Below, in pieces: positions 1 through 7,798 of a DNA stretch of 29,842 bases. Numbering within the stretch: position 1 is the stretch's first letter; every line of letters begins with the position of its first letter. The stretch is from an uncultured Oxalobacteraceae bacterium (lineage in GTDB: Bacteria; Pseudomonadota; Gammaproteobacteria; Burkholderiales; Burkholderiaceae). The position numbers and the translations under genes are program-made. Under the pieces are notes generated by a model. That model did no database searches. It was not told where the DNA came from and saw only the letters and a program-made list of their open reading frames with translations. The stretch spans positions 1 through 29,842 of the forward strand of contig CAMLIL010000072.1 in the NCBI GenBank assembly GCA_946480015.1, given 5' to 3'.

Positions 1-55
1 GGAAAACTGAAATTGAAAACGATTCGTGACCGGTTGAACAACTGGGCGAAGTGGT
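1..55. repeat. Terminal direct repeat, copy 1 (circular join)
   Basis: The first 55 bases recur exactly as the last 55 bases (29788-29842). A perfect repeat of this length at both ends of a contig is the usual mark of a circular molecule assembled with a 55-base overlap. It lies inside the start of a coding gene, which argues against a biological terminal repeat. True circle length would be 29,787 bp. Confidence 0.93.
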
Positions 56-417
56 CTCGTGGCGCCCCTGCAAAGGGCATGGCCTCGAACACGGCCTTCA
101 TCTGCGACCGCATGCGAGTTGCGGCGATGGGCGAACTGCACGCGCCGTCCGGCGCCGGCGATCGCCTGGACAGCGCCGACGCCGCCAATGTGGAGCGTGC
201 GTGGAAGACCCTGCTGCCGAAGCACCGCGATCTGCTGCGCTGGCACTACATCAGGAACGCCACGCCGGGGTTTATCTGCCGGCGGATGGGGATCAAGCCG
301 CGGCCGACTAGCGTGTTCGACATCGAGCTGGCCCGCTCGGAGGCAGCGATCGACCAGGCGCTGCGCGCGCTGGCAGCGCGAGAAGCAGGGGATCGAGAAG
401 GAGTCCGATATGGCTGA
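13..417 (+). CDS. Phage antitermination Q-like / sigma-70 region 4-like regulator
   Basis: A 134-residue protein that starts at TTG, with AAGGG about 10 bases upstream when read across the circular join (around 29785). The part from about residue 60 to 105 reads as an acidic start, then LLPKHRDLLRWHYI, then FICRRMGIK. This is the compact helix-turn-helix seen in phage Q-like antiterminators and sigma-region-4-like late regulators. It is the last gene of the early operon that begins at 25851, and it sits just before the structural-gene operon at 657. Both facts fit a switch from early to late transcription. The assignment is by pattern and position; no catalytic motif exists to confirm it. The gene is interrupted only by the contig ends, not biologically. 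Confidence 0.6.
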   Translation: MKTIRDRLNNWAKWSRGAPAKGMASNTAFICDRMRVAAMGELHAPSGAGDRLDSADAANVERAWKTLLPKHRDLLRWHYIRNATPGFICRRMGIKPRPTSVFDIELARSEAAIDQALRALAAREAGDREGVRYG

Positions 418-433
418 TGAGACCATTTCGCGC
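418..433 (+). repeat. 16-bp repeat TGAGACCATTTCGCGC, copy 1
   Basis: This word directly follows the stop codon of the Q-like gene and is identical to 9332-9347, where it begins at the stop codon of an excisionase-like gene. Both copies lead into GC-rich alternating purine-pyrimidine sequence ending in a GAGGG or GAGAGG purine tract. Confidence 0.7.
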
Positions 434-656
434 GCGAGAGGAAATCAGGGCGGTCTCGGGCTCCGGACTTTCCGCCGGCATCGCGCGCACATGCGCGTGC
501 GAAGGGAATTTCCGCACCAGGTGCGCGGGCGCGCGCGAGGCATTCTGCGACCAGTACGCGCGTGCGCGCGAGGAAAACCTCAATTCTCGGAGTTTATAAA
601 AAGGCGCAGCCCTGGCGGTTTCGCACTGCAGCCGGGCCGCATGGCAGGGAGGGGCA
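418..656. promoter_or_regulatory. GC-rich repeat-filled leader before the ejection-gene operon
   Basis: No gene is supported here. The stretch is dense in alternating GCGC/GTGC tracts followed by purine tails (around 482-510, 525-545, 549-575). Bases 549-561 are identical to 8423-8435. It ends in an A/T patch (TTTATAAAA, 593-601) and a strong GGGAGGGG ribosome site before 657. A promoter or operator region for the downstream operon is likely, and a site for the Q-like protein is possible. The exact promoter cannot be fixed by eye. Confidence 0.45.
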
Positions 657-995
657 ATGGGTAAAAACGTCTACCTACGCCTGCTCGACGATCTGGCCGG
701 TGTCACCGCCCCAGAGGAACTGAAACGTCAGTTTGCAGAGCTGATCCGGCGGAACGCGGCGCTCGATGGGGTTACCGGGCTTGACCGGCAGGAGAGGATG
801 CAGTTCGCGCGTCACCTGCTCGATCTTCGCCAGCCGCGCGCGGCAATCCGCGATCGCCTCATGACTAGGTACGGAATCGGCCGCTCCCAGGCATACGACG
901 TGATTGATAGGGCCCTTCAACTGTCCGATTTTCCGCCTGGAAACCGGACGGAAGAGGAGTCCAATGGAGTATCGAATGAAAGGACCCATGGATGA
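657..995 (+). CDS. Phage helix-turn-helix protein, small-terminase-like
   Basis: A 112-residue protein with a strong GGGAGGGG site upstream. Residues about 55-90 (RAAIRDRLMTRYGIGRSQAY) form a predicted helix-turn-helix of the type found in phage DNA-packaging small subunits and regulators. It heads an operon in which almost every gene overlaps the next. No large terminase follows, so a packaging role cannot be inferred from context. A transcriptional or DNA-binding role is equally possible. The C-terminal 20 residues are polar and probably disordered. Confidence 0.5.
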   Translation: MGKNVYLRLLDDLAGVTAPEELKRQFAELIRRNAALDGVTGLDRQERMQFARHLLDLRQPRAAIRDRLMTRYGIGRSQAYDVIDRALQLSDFPPGNRTEEESNGVSNERTHG

Positions 996-1381
996 AAGCC
1001 GTTTACTTTGACCGAACACTCACCGACCTGGCGCCGGGCGTCATCGGGGCGTTCTGCATCGACCCCGGCGCCAAATGGGTCACGCTCGTCGACATCATGG
1101 CCGCGCTTGACCGGGGTGAGCCGGTCGAGATCCGGCCGGCATCCGAAACCGAGCGTGAGCGCGCGCAGGGACTCGCTGTCATTAGCGGCATCGCTTTGCA
1201 ACTAACCGAAGCGCAAGCCGCCGACGCTGCTGCGCACCCCTGTTCGGGCGCCGAGCGCCGCCTGTGCGAGAACGTCCATGTCCTCCGCGGGATCGGCCTG
1301 GAGCTGGCCAAGCCGCTACTCGGCCTGCTCGACTCAAGCATCCAGATCAACCCCACGAACATCGGAGTCGCCATCCTATGA
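992..1381 (+). CDS. Hypothetical protein in ejection operon
   Basis: A 129-residue protein. The ATGA overlap with the upstream gene (992-995) and with the next gene (1378-1381) shows tight translational coupling. I do not recognise the family. It is soluble, with no signal peptide. The middle is alanine-rich and helical, and the last third is hydrophobic (LGLLDSS...IGVAIL). It was probably acquired with the phage cassette. Confidence 0.6.
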   Translation: MKAVYFDRTLTDLAPGVIGAFCIDPGAKWVTLVDIMAALDRGEPVEIRPASETERERAQGLAVISGIALQLTEAQAADAAAHPCSGAERRLCENVHVLRGIGLELAKPLLGLLDSSIQINPTNIGVAIL

Positions 1382-1947
1382 AGAACTTCCAACGCATCAC
1401 CGCCGGCATCGACACCATGCCGCTGCTCCTGGCAATCAAGCGCCGCGCCGACCTCTGGAAGGAGGACACCTATCTGCGCGACTACCCGCAGGGGCCGTTC
1501 AAGCAGATCGAGTCGATCATGCTGCGCTTTCCGGTGAAGTCCGTGCTCGAGACCGAGGAGGAACTGCAGAAGCACCTATCGACCTACGACCAGCACGAGT
1601 GCGTCGACTACCCAGCATACAAGCTGCTGACTGAAGCGCGCCCCCTGGTGATGAACCTGATGGCCTACGTCTCCGGCGAACGCCTGGGCCGGGTCATGAT
1701 CAACAAGATCGCCCCTGGCGGCGTGATCTACCCGCACGCGGACACGCCGGCGCACGCCGAGTATTACAGCCGCTTCCACATCGTGCTCCAGAGTCAGCCG
1801 GGCGTCGTATTCCGTGCCGGTCACGAGCAGACCTACATGGGCACGGGCGAGATCTGGTGGTTCGACAACAGCCAGGAGCACGAGGTCATCAACAATAGCG
1901 GCGACGACAGGATCCACATGATCGTCGATATCAGGACTAGCCGATGA
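1378..1947 (+). CDS. Aspartyl/asparaginyl beta-hydroxylase-like Fe(II)/2-oxoglutarate dioxygenase
   Basis: A 189-residue protein. The start is the ATG at 1378, which overlaps the previous stop. A longer open frame upstream of it overlaps the preceding gene and is not needed. The double-stranded beta-helix iron site is visible: H120-x-D122 in YPHADTP, a distal H168 in QEHEV and a following basic residue (R178 or R186) for 2-oxoglutarate. Family members hydroxylate Asp, Asn or Arg side chains, or free substrates. The gene sits between virion-type genes and overlaps a GNAT acetyltransferase, so a target within the phage ejection proteins or the host is plausible but unproven. Length fits a single-domain enzyme. 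Confidence 0.75.
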   Translation: MKNFQRITAGIDTMPLLLAIKRRADLWKEDTYLRDYPQGPFKQIESIMLRFPVKSVLETEEELQKHLSTYDQHECVDYPAYKLLTEARPLVMNLMAYVSGERLGRVMINKIAPGGVIYPHADTPAHAEYYSRFHIVLQSQPGVVFRAGHEQTYMGTGEIWWFDNSQEHEVINNSGDDRIHMIVDIRTSR

Positions 1948-2399
1948 TCACCTGTCACGTCGAATCATTCGAGGAACACCTGGCCGAGCTGCAGGTACTG
2001 CTGCCGCTGCACTACGAGGAGCTGGCCCTGAACCAGGACAAGGTGCCGCTCGTGCCACAGTACGACATCTACATCGACCGCGAGCGCGCCGGCCAGCTAC
2101 TGTTCGTTACGCTCCGCGACGCCGGCGACCTGGTCGGCTACTTCATCGGCTTCATTGCCCCAGGCCTGCATTACAGCACCTGCCTGACCTGCAACATGGA
2201 CATCTTCTACGTGCGCCAGGACAAGCGCGCAGGTAGCGCCGGCGTGCGCATGTTCCGCTTCGTCGAGGCGGAGTTGCGGCGCCGCGGCGTGCAGCGCTGG
2301 TTCATGGGTTCGAAGATCCACGCGGACGCGAGCCCGCTTTTCAAACGCATCGGCGCTGCGCCGGTGGAAACCTATTACAGCAAATGGCTGGGGGAGTGA
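1944..2399 (+). CDS. GNAT-family N-acetyltransferase
   Basis: A 151-residue protein with an ATGA overlap with the hydroxylase gene. It has the GNAT layout: N-terminal strands, DAGDLVGYFIGFI (about 60-72), the NMDIFYV strand, then the acetyl-CoA phosphate loop RQDKRAGSAG (91-100) and a long helix VRMFRFVEAELRRRG. The C-terminal ADASPLFKRIGA segment is also typical. GNAT genes next to ejection-protein genes occur in podovirus-type prophages from memory. The substrate is unknown. It could modify virion proteins or a small molecule. Confidence 0.72.
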   Translation: MITCHVESFEEHLAELQVLLPLHYEELALNQDKVPLVPQYDIYIDRERAGQLLFVTLRDAGDLVGYFIGFIAPGLHYSTCLTCNMDIFYVRQDKRAGSAGVRMFRFVEAELRRRGVQRWFMGSKIHADASPLFKRIGAAPVETYYSKWLGE

Positions 2400-2401
2400 G
2401 C

Positions 2402-3277
2402 ATGAAAAAACTCAGGGGCGAGCGCAAACAAGACGCCGCCATGGATGGTGCCAAATTCTGCGGCGTGGCGGCCGCAATCGCGGCTTCGGCAGTGGTCGGC
2501 GCCACCGCGTCCTCGATCGCGTCGAACAAGGCGTCGAAGGCGCAGCAGGAGTCAGCCAAGGAAGCCAATGCGCTGGCCAAGGATACGAGCGACCAGCAGG
2601 TGGCCCTGCAGGAGAGGATGTTCAATAAGAACGTCGAGCTCCAACAGCCAGCCATCGACGCCGGCAACACCGCGCGCAACCGCCTGATGCAGCTGCTGGG
2701 CCTCTCCGCCGGCGGTGCCGACAACGGCTCCCTGATGCGTGACTTCAGCATGGCCGACTTCGAGGCTGATCCTGGTCACCAGTTCCGCATGGACCAGGGC
2801 CAGCAGGCGCTAGAGCGTAGCGCGGCGGCGCGTGGCGGCCTGTTGTCGGGCGCGGCGCTGAAGGACACGGCGCGCTTCTCACAGGGCCTGGCCACGCAGG
2901 ACTGGCAAGCAGCCATGGACCGGTTCAACACCAACCGCACGGCCAAGGAAAACCCGCTTCTGTCGCTCGCGGGCGCCGCGCAGACCGCATCCAGCACCGC
3001 CGGGGCGGCCGGCCAGAACTATGCCAACGCCGCCGGCAACGCGCTGGGCAATTACAGCGCAACCGCTGGCCAGAACATCACCGGCGCTGGCAACGCGCGC
3101 GCATCCGGCTACATCGGCACGGCAAACGCGATCAACAACGGCATGGGCCAAGCCTTCAACGGTATCCAGCAGAACCAGCTGATGGGCATGCTGCAGCGGC
3201 AGAACCAGCTGATGATCGCCAACCGCAGCGCGGACCCGATCGCATCGATGAACGCACAGAATGGATGGACCAGCTAA
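2402..3277 (+). CDS. Podoviral DNA-transfer/ejection protein (gp7-like position)
   Basis: A 291-residue protein. The ATG at 2402 is preferred over 2384 because GGGGGAG lies 6-12 bases before it. After a hydrophobic AAAIAASAVVGATASSIAS segment comes a Q/A/N-rich helical body. It contains FEADPGHQFRMDQGQQALERS, then SAAARGGLLSG, then NPLLSLAGAAQTA, hallmarks of phage DNA-transfer proteins that travel in the capsid and are injected to form a trans-envelope conduit. Length resembles P22 gp7 (about 230 residues). It is followed by two larger internal proteins, matching the three-protein ejection set. Low-complexity N/A/G repeats fill the C-terminal third. Confidence 0.78.
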   Translation: MKKLRGERKQDAAMDGAKFCGVAAAIAASAVVGATASSIASNKASKAQQESAKEANALAKDTSDQQVALQERMFNKNVELQQPAIDAGNTARNRLMQLLGLSAGGADNGSLMRDFSMADFEADPGHQFRMDQGQQALERSAAARGGLLSGAALKDTARFSQGLATQDWQAAMDRFNTNRTAKENPLLSLAGAAQTASSTAGAAGQNYANAAGNALGNYSATAGQNITGAGNARASGYIGTANAINNGMGQAFNGIQQNQLMGMLQRQNQLMIANRSADPIASMNAQNGWTS

Positions 3278-4542
3278 TGGCAATCGATCCCTCTATCATC
3301 GCCGGCCTCAAGCCGCCCCAGTTCGAGACGCCGACCAACGCCCTGATGCAGCTGCTGCAGGTCCAGCACGCGCAGAACCAGAATAGTTTGACAGGGATGG
3401 AACTCGGTCAAAAGCAGCAAGAGATGGCCGATACGACCTCGATGAACCGTCTTTACAAGATGGCCGTCGACCAGGAAGGTAAGTTGAACCGCAGCAAGCT
3501 TCTGAGCGACGCCGCGGCGAGCGGACTAGGCTCCAAGGTGCCGGGCCTCATGAAGACCTTCCAGGATATGGACAAGGACCAGTCCATCACGAACCAGAAC
3601 AACGCCAACGCCAAGAAGGTCGACTACGAGACCCTCACGCACCAGTTCGAGATGGCCGGACAGCTCGCGTCAGCCTGGGCGAAAGATCCAGGCGTCACGC
3701 AGCAGCAAGTCCGCAGTGGCCTGGCCGCCGCCGCGCACAGCAAAATCATCACGCCCGAGATCTACCAGCAGAAGCTGGCTGAACTGGATGGGGTGCCTGA
3801 CGACCCGGCCCACATCAACCAGTGGGCGACTGGCACCCTGAAGCAGGTAATGAAGTCGAAGGACAGCATGGGCTTCATTAATCCCGATGCCAACACCGTG
3901 GCCAATAACGCGACGTCGGCGGCGAACAATGCGGCGACGAACGCCACCTCGCGCGCGAACAATGCGGCGACCGTGGCGGCTTCTCGCGACAATGCTGCTG
4001 CGACCCGCGAGGTGGCGAAAGCGACTCGTGACGCGGCAAACGTACAGCGTGACCAGAACACCGAGATGAAGCTCGCAGACGACTACCGCGCGCAGTCGAA
4101 GGACTTCAAGGCGGTGGCGGACGCCTACCAGCAGATCAACTCGACGCTGGACAAAGCGACGACCTCGCCGACCGCCACCCTGGCTGCAGCAACGAAATTC
4201 ATGAAGTTGCTCGACCCTGGGTCGGTCGTGCGTGAGTCGGAGCTGGGCATGGCCTTGGCCGCTACAGGTGCGATCGACCGCATGAGCAACTACGTGAACA
4301 CGATGAAATACGGGAAGGTCCTGACCGCGAACCAAGTCACGGATTTCCGCAACATCACGAAACAGATTTACGGCGCCGCCCAGGCCCAGCAGCAGAAAAT
4401 CGACGGCAACTATCGCAAGCAGGCGGAAACCTACAAACTGCGTCCGGAAGTGATCGTGCAGGACCTTGGCCAGAACACGCCGCAGCCGGCAGATCCGAAC
4501 GACATTCATGCGCGCGCTGACGCTATCTTAAGGGGCAAATAA
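3277..4542 (+). CDS. Podoviral internal virion/ejection protein (gp20-like position)
   Basis: A 421-residue protein starting at the TAATG junction at 3277. An ATG four codons earlier (3265) is possible but has no better ribosome site. It is highly helical and coiled-coil-like. It opens with AIDPSIIAGLKPPQ, has Q-rich heptads, and has a central Asn/Ala/Thr repeat block (NNATSAANNAATNATSRANN, about residues 215-235). No enzymatic motif is seen. Size and position between two other ejection-type proteins resemble P22 gp20 (about 470 residues). The assignment rests on order, composition and neighbours rather than a catalytic motif. Confidence 0.68.
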   Translation: MAIDPSIIAGLKPPQFETPTNALMQLLQVQHAQNQNSLTGMELGQKQQEMADTTSMNRLYKMAVDQEGKLNRSKLLSDAAASGLGSKVPGLMKTFQDMDKDQSITNQNNANAKKVDYETLTHQFEMAGQLASAWAKDPGVTQQQVRSGLAAAAHSKIITPEIYQQKLAELDGVPDDPAHINQWATGTLKQVMKSKDSMGFINPDANTVANNATSAANNAATNATSRANNAATVAASRDNAAATREVAKATRDAANVQRDQNTEMKLADDYRAQSKDFKAVADAYQQINSTLDKATTSPTATLAAATKFMKLLDPGSVVRESELGMALAATGAIDRMSNYVNTMKYGKVLTANQVTDFRNITKQIYGAAQAQQQKIDGNYRKQAETYKLRPEVIVQDLGQNTPQPADPNDIHARADAILRGK

Positions 4543-6659
4543 TGGCTACTCCCGACGAATACGCGGCATGGATCGTCAAGAACGCCGACAAGAAGGGCAC
4601 GCCCGAGTTTGAGACGGTCGCCCAAGCATACAAGCTGTCCAGGGCGGCTCCAGCGCCTGGGGCGTCGGCCAGCAAGCCGCCTGAGGGAAGCACATTGGTC
4701 GACAGTGCGAAAGGCTTGGCTGCCGGCGCCGGTGCCAGCTTCGGCAAGCTAGTGCTCGGTGCACAGCGATTTGCAGGTAAGGGACTGGTAGCGCTGGGCG
4801 AAATGACGTCTGACGCGCCTACCGTCACGAACCTGATCACCGAGAAAAAGCCGACGTCCCTGCTAAGTCAAGCTGGCCAGTGGCTGGTGAAAGACGCTGA
4901 CGCTGGCAAGGCCAGGCTCGAGGCGGAAAACGCCCCGTACAAAGCCGCAAGCCCGATCGCTAACGCGGTGGGCGACGTCGGCGGCTCGATCGTGGCAACA
5001 CTCCCGGTCGGTGGCCTTCTGCCGGCAATGCTTCGTGGCGCAGCAGGTGCGCGAGGTGTAGTCGGCATTCTGCCACGCGTGGGCCAGGCTGCCGGCGTTG
5101 GCGCGGTATATGGCGGAGTGACGGGTACCGCAAGCTCGAATGCAGATACATTGGGAGGCATGCTCGCCGATGGCGCGGCCTCTGCTGGTACAGGCGCTGC
5201 ATTCGGTGGCGTGTCTTCGCCTGTCACTGCCGGCGTTGCCGCGGTGGGTCGCAATGTGACGCAGCGCTTTTCAGGTACTGCAGCTGCCGAGTTCGCACAG
5301 CAGAAGGTTGCCGAGGCATTTGCACGAGACGCTCGGGGCACGCTGGCAACCGGTGGCTATACCAATCCGCTGTTGCAGATGGCCGCCCGGTACTCGAAGC
5401 TAGGCGATGAGGCGGTAGTGGCCGATGCCGGAGGTCGCAATACGAACCAACTACTCGATACCCTGGTGACCTTGCCCGGTCGCACCAAGGAAGCGGCCTA
5501 CAACATGCTGCATCAGCGCACGGCCGGCGTCGGCGATCGCATGCGCACTGCTGCAGAGGACGCATTAGGTACACAGGGTCAACGCCTGTCGAGCACCGTG
5601 GAGGCACTGATCAACCGGCGTGAGCAAGCATCTGCCCCCCTGTACAACCAATTGCGCCAGGTTGAAATCCAACCTAGCCCGCAACTGGCTGACATCGTGA
5701 AAGCTGCCGATGATTTGGGCGTGACCAAGCTGGGCCGAGAGATCGCTACCGCTCGACAGATGCCATTCACGCTCGACGCGACGGCGCCGGCGCGCTGGAA
5801 CATGGGGGATCTTGACCACGTAAAGCAGGGTATCGACCAGGTTCTGGCCAGTCGCAAGGCCTTGAACCAGGATGGCACCCTGACCCCGGTCGGTCATGCG
5901 TATCAAGCATTGAAGACCCAACTTGTCGATGCGCTCGACAAGGCGACGACGAACCCGCAAACCGGTGCATCCCTGTACCGTAGCGCGCGCGCTGCATTCT
6001 CCACGCCATCTTCCCTGATCGATGCCGCGAACGCCGGCCGTTCTGCAATCAACCGCGACGAGGGCAGCATTCTCAAGACCGTCAGCGGTATGTCCGACCC
6101 AGAGCGAGAGGCTTTCCGGATTGGCGCATACGAAGGACTGCACGCGAAGCTCGGCACTCAGAGCGGTCAGACCAACATCATGAATATGTGGAAGGAGCCT
6201 GCGACGCAGGAGAAGTTGAAGGCGATCTTCGGCAGCGAGCGCTCTTATCGAGAGTTTGCCGCGAGCGTGGCCAAGGAAGCTCAGCTTAAGCGCTTGCAGA
6301 GCGTCGGCACGGGGTCGCAGACTGCAGCGCGCCAGGCTGGTATGGGCGATCTTGACCTGTCGGCATTGTCGGACGCAGGTGCGGCAGTGGGCGCCGCCAA
6401 GACCGGGAACCTCCTCTCGGCAATAGGCTCGGCTAAGAACGCATGGAATCGGGTCGCGGTACCTCAAACCGTGCGCGACCAGATGGGCAACATGCTGCTT
6501 TCTCGTGGCCCTGCAGGCGAGCAGACCCTGAACAGCTTGGCGCCACTGATCGATATGATCAACACCCGAAACATGTTGCTGTCGAATGGCGTCGGCGTGG
6601 CAAGTGGAGTGACCGGGAATGCGCTTACCAGGCTCCTTCAGCAACCACCCCAGCAGTAG
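4542..6659 (+). CDS. Large podoviral internal virion/ejection protein (gp16-like position)
   Basis: A 705-residue protein coupled to the previous gene by a TAATG overlap. The N-terminus (DEYAAWIVKNADKKGTPEF, about 5-23) is a segment I associate with large phage internal virion proteins. Residues about 145-230 are rich in Gly, Ala and Val with short hydrophobic runs, suitable for membrane insertion. The rest is helical. No lysozyme or transglycosylase catalytic pattern is obvious. It closes the three-protein cassette, with size close to P22 gp16 (about 610). In a virion it would be ejected with DNA. No capsid gene accompanies it here. Confidence 0.68.
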   Translation: MATPDEYAAWIVKNADKKGTPEFETVAQAYKLSRAAPAPGASASKPPEGSTLVDSAKGLAAGAGASFGKLVLGAQRFAGKGLVALGEMTSDAPTVTNLITEKKPTSLLSQAGQWLVKDADAGKARLEAENAPYKAASPIANAVGDVGGSIVATLPVGGLLPAMLRGAAGARGVVGILPRVGQAAGVGAVYGGVTGTASSNADTLGGMLADGAASAGTGAAFGGVSSPVTAGVAAVGRNVTQRFSGTAAAEFAQQKVAEAFARDARGTLATGGYTNPLLQMAARYSKLGDEAVVADAGGRNTNQLLDTLVTLPGRTKEAAYNMLHQRTAGVGDRMRTAAEDALGTQGQRLSSTVEALINRREQASAPLYNQLRQVEIQPSPQLADIVKAADDLGVTKLGREIATARQMPFTLDATAPARWNMGDLDHVKQGIDQVLASRKALNQDGTLTPVGHAYQALKTQLVDALDKATTNPQTGASLYRSARAAFSTPSSLIDAANAGRSAINRDEGSILKTVSGMSDPEREAFRIGAYEGLHAKLGTQSGQTNIMNMWKEPATQEKLKAIFGSERSYREFAASVAKEAQLKRLQSVGTGSQTAARQAGMGDLDLSALSDAGAAVGAAKTGNLLSAIGSAKNAWNRVAVPQTVRDQMGNMLLSRGPAGEQTLNSLAPLIDMINTRNMLLSNGVGVASGVTGNALTRLLQQPPQQ

Positions 6660-6670
6660 TGCTGTGCGCT

Positions 6671-6689
6671 GCCCGGCATCCCACCGGGC
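6671..6689 (+). terminator. Hairpin after the ejection cassette
   Basis: GCCCGG-CATCCCA-CCGGGC forms a perfect 6-bp GC stem 11 bases after the stop of the large ejection gene. No T-run follows, so it is at best a weak terminator, an RNA-end stabiliser or a partial attenuator before the small gene at 6715. Confidence 0.4.
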
Positions 6690-6714
6690 TCAACCAATCG
6701 ATAGAGAGAAGACG

Positions 6715-7089
6715 ATGACACCAGAAGAACGAATCTCCCAGCTCGAGCAGGAACTGGCAGAGGTCAAGCAACACACTGCAGAGAGCCGCGAGGTCCTCCT
6801 GGAGATGGCTGGCGCAACAAGGGCATTTGAGTGTGCCGTCCTGGCTATGCTCTCCGCGGCGAAACAATCTGAGGCGGTAGGGCGGGAAATCAGGCGGCAC
6901 CTGGAGCGCCTAGACTCGGAGCTGGTTTTCCAGTCCATGTCGGAAGCACAGATCGAGGGAGCGCAGCGGGCCAGCGAAGTGCTGATCGCTGCACTGGAGG
7001 AATCTCAAGCACAGCCTTCGCCGGCCCTCCCGGTAGTTGATCCTGAAAGCGTTGCAACACCTTCCGAGCAAGGTGACTGGGTCCACTAA
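6715..7089 (+). CDS. Small coiled-coil protein
   Basis: A 124-residue protein. Start at ATG 6715, preceded by GAGAGAAG. An upstream extension of the same frame overlaps the ejection gene and is rejected. Residues 1-30 (PEERISQLEQELAEVKQH) form an obvious coiled coil. Residues about 30-100 remain helical with Cys and Met, and the tail is Pro/Ser-rich and disordered. The function is unknown. The position after the ejection genes suggests a virion-associated or chaperone-like role, by inference only. Confidence 0.6.
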   Translation: MTPEERISQLEQELAEVKQHTAESREVLLEMAGATRAFECAVLAMLSAAKQSEAVGREIRRHLERLDSELVFQSMSEAQIEGAQRASEVLIAALEESQAQPSPALPVVDPESVATPSEQGDWVH

Positions 7090-7144
7090 AACGCTCAACT
7101 TGATGTGTTACTCTGGCAACTTTTACAGTTGCTGGAGTCCACCG

Positions 7145-7444
7145 ATGTTGAAGTCTATCCTTACCTGTGCCGCCCTAGCCTTGCTGGCCGGATGCGCAAC
7201 GACCCTGACTGGCGCGGCCGAGAAGGTCCAGATCGTGACCGCTGCTCAGAAGGAGAAGTGCCAGACCGTCAAGCTGGTGACCTTCAACCAACGCCTCGGC
7301 CCGGACAAGCCCGGCAACGCCATGAAAGCGGCGCTGAACGAAGCCGCGGCCGCCGGCGCCAATGCCTTCTACGTCGTGTCGACGTCGACGGACTGGGCGG
7401 AAGGTGCCTCGGTCGTCGGCGAGGCACTGCGCTGCGGCGGCTGA
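7145..7444 (+). CDS. DUF4156-like lipoprotein
   Basis: A 99-residue protein with a GGAG site at about 7133-7136. The N-terminus is a lipoprotein signal: MLKS, a hydrophobic stretch, then LLAGC with the lipidated Cys17. The mature part carries two more cysteines (C39 and C97) that could pair, and GNAMKAALNEAAAAGANAFYVV, which matches DUF4156/RcsF-like small envelope lipoproteins. It would sit in the outer membrane or periplasm. Next to phage genes such lipoproteins can act in superinfection exclusion or envelope sensing. That role is inferred. Other reading frames across the gene are shadows. Confidence 0.66.
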   Translation: MLKSILTCAALALLAGCATTLTGAAEKVQIVTAAQKEKCQTVKLVTFNQRLGPDKPGNAMKAALNEAAAAGANAFYVVSTSTDWAEGASVVGEALRCGG

Positions 7445-7452
7445 GCGGACCC

Positions 7453-7518
7453 CAAGGTTATACCAAGGGGTAGCGAGCGCCGGCAGGCTGCCGAAGGTGG
7501 GTCAAGGTTACGGCAAGG
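7453..7518 (+). repeat. Two pairs of CAAGG repeats at 11-bp spacing
   Basis: CAAGG occurs at 7453 and 7464 and again at 7503 and 7514, each pair 11 bp apart. Contexts are CAAGGTTATAC and CAAGGTTACGG. They lie upstream of the small RHH-like gene at 7556. The core resembles the TCAAGGT decamers at 24827-24893. A binding site for an element-encoded RHH protein is a reasonable guess. Confidence 0.45.
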
Positions 7519-7555
7519 TATGGAATCGAGATCACACCAAAACGCAGGAGGTAGC

Positions 7556-7774
7556 ATGACGACGAGTGCCGAGCGCTTAGCGCTGTACAAACGACGGATG
7601 AAGAAGGCCGGGTTCCGCCGTATCTCGATCTGGGTTTCTGGCGAACTGGCTCAGAAGCTGGCAAAGGACCGGCACCCACAAGAATGCGGTGGCCGTACCC
7701 TGGAACGCCTGCTGCTGGGCGAGGCGGCAAAACGGCCAGATTTCCCCTACGGCTCCCTGGATGATGAGAAGTAG
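7556..7774 (+). CDS. Small basic ribbon-helix-helix-like protein
   Basis: A 72-residue protein with AGGAGG just before ATG 7556. FRRISIWVSGELAQKL (about 20-35) followed by a helical ECGGRTLERLLLGEA resembles a CopG/Arc-type ribbon-helix-helix, in which a short strand is followed by two helices. The N-terminus (RLALYKRRMKKAGF) is strongly basic. It probably binds DNA as a dimer. It faces the minus-strand HEPN-like gene and is separated from it by only 24 bases, so the two genes end convergently. The CAAGG repeats upstream may be its operator. Confidence 0.5.
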   Translation: MTTSAERLALYKRRMKKAGFRRISIWVSGELAQKLAKDRHPQECGGRTLERLLLGEAAKRPDFPYGSLDDEK

Positions 7775-7798
7775 TGATGCAATCCGCTATTGGAACGG

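Noticed and set aside
1..55. Biological terminal redundancy of a linear phage genome
   Set aside because: Exactly 55 bp and located inside a gene. A circular assembly overlap explains it better.
5565..6644. Long minus-strand open frame opposite the large ejection gene
   Set aside because: A shadow of codon bias. No ribosome site, no domain-like segments, and the sense gene is tightly coupled to its operon.
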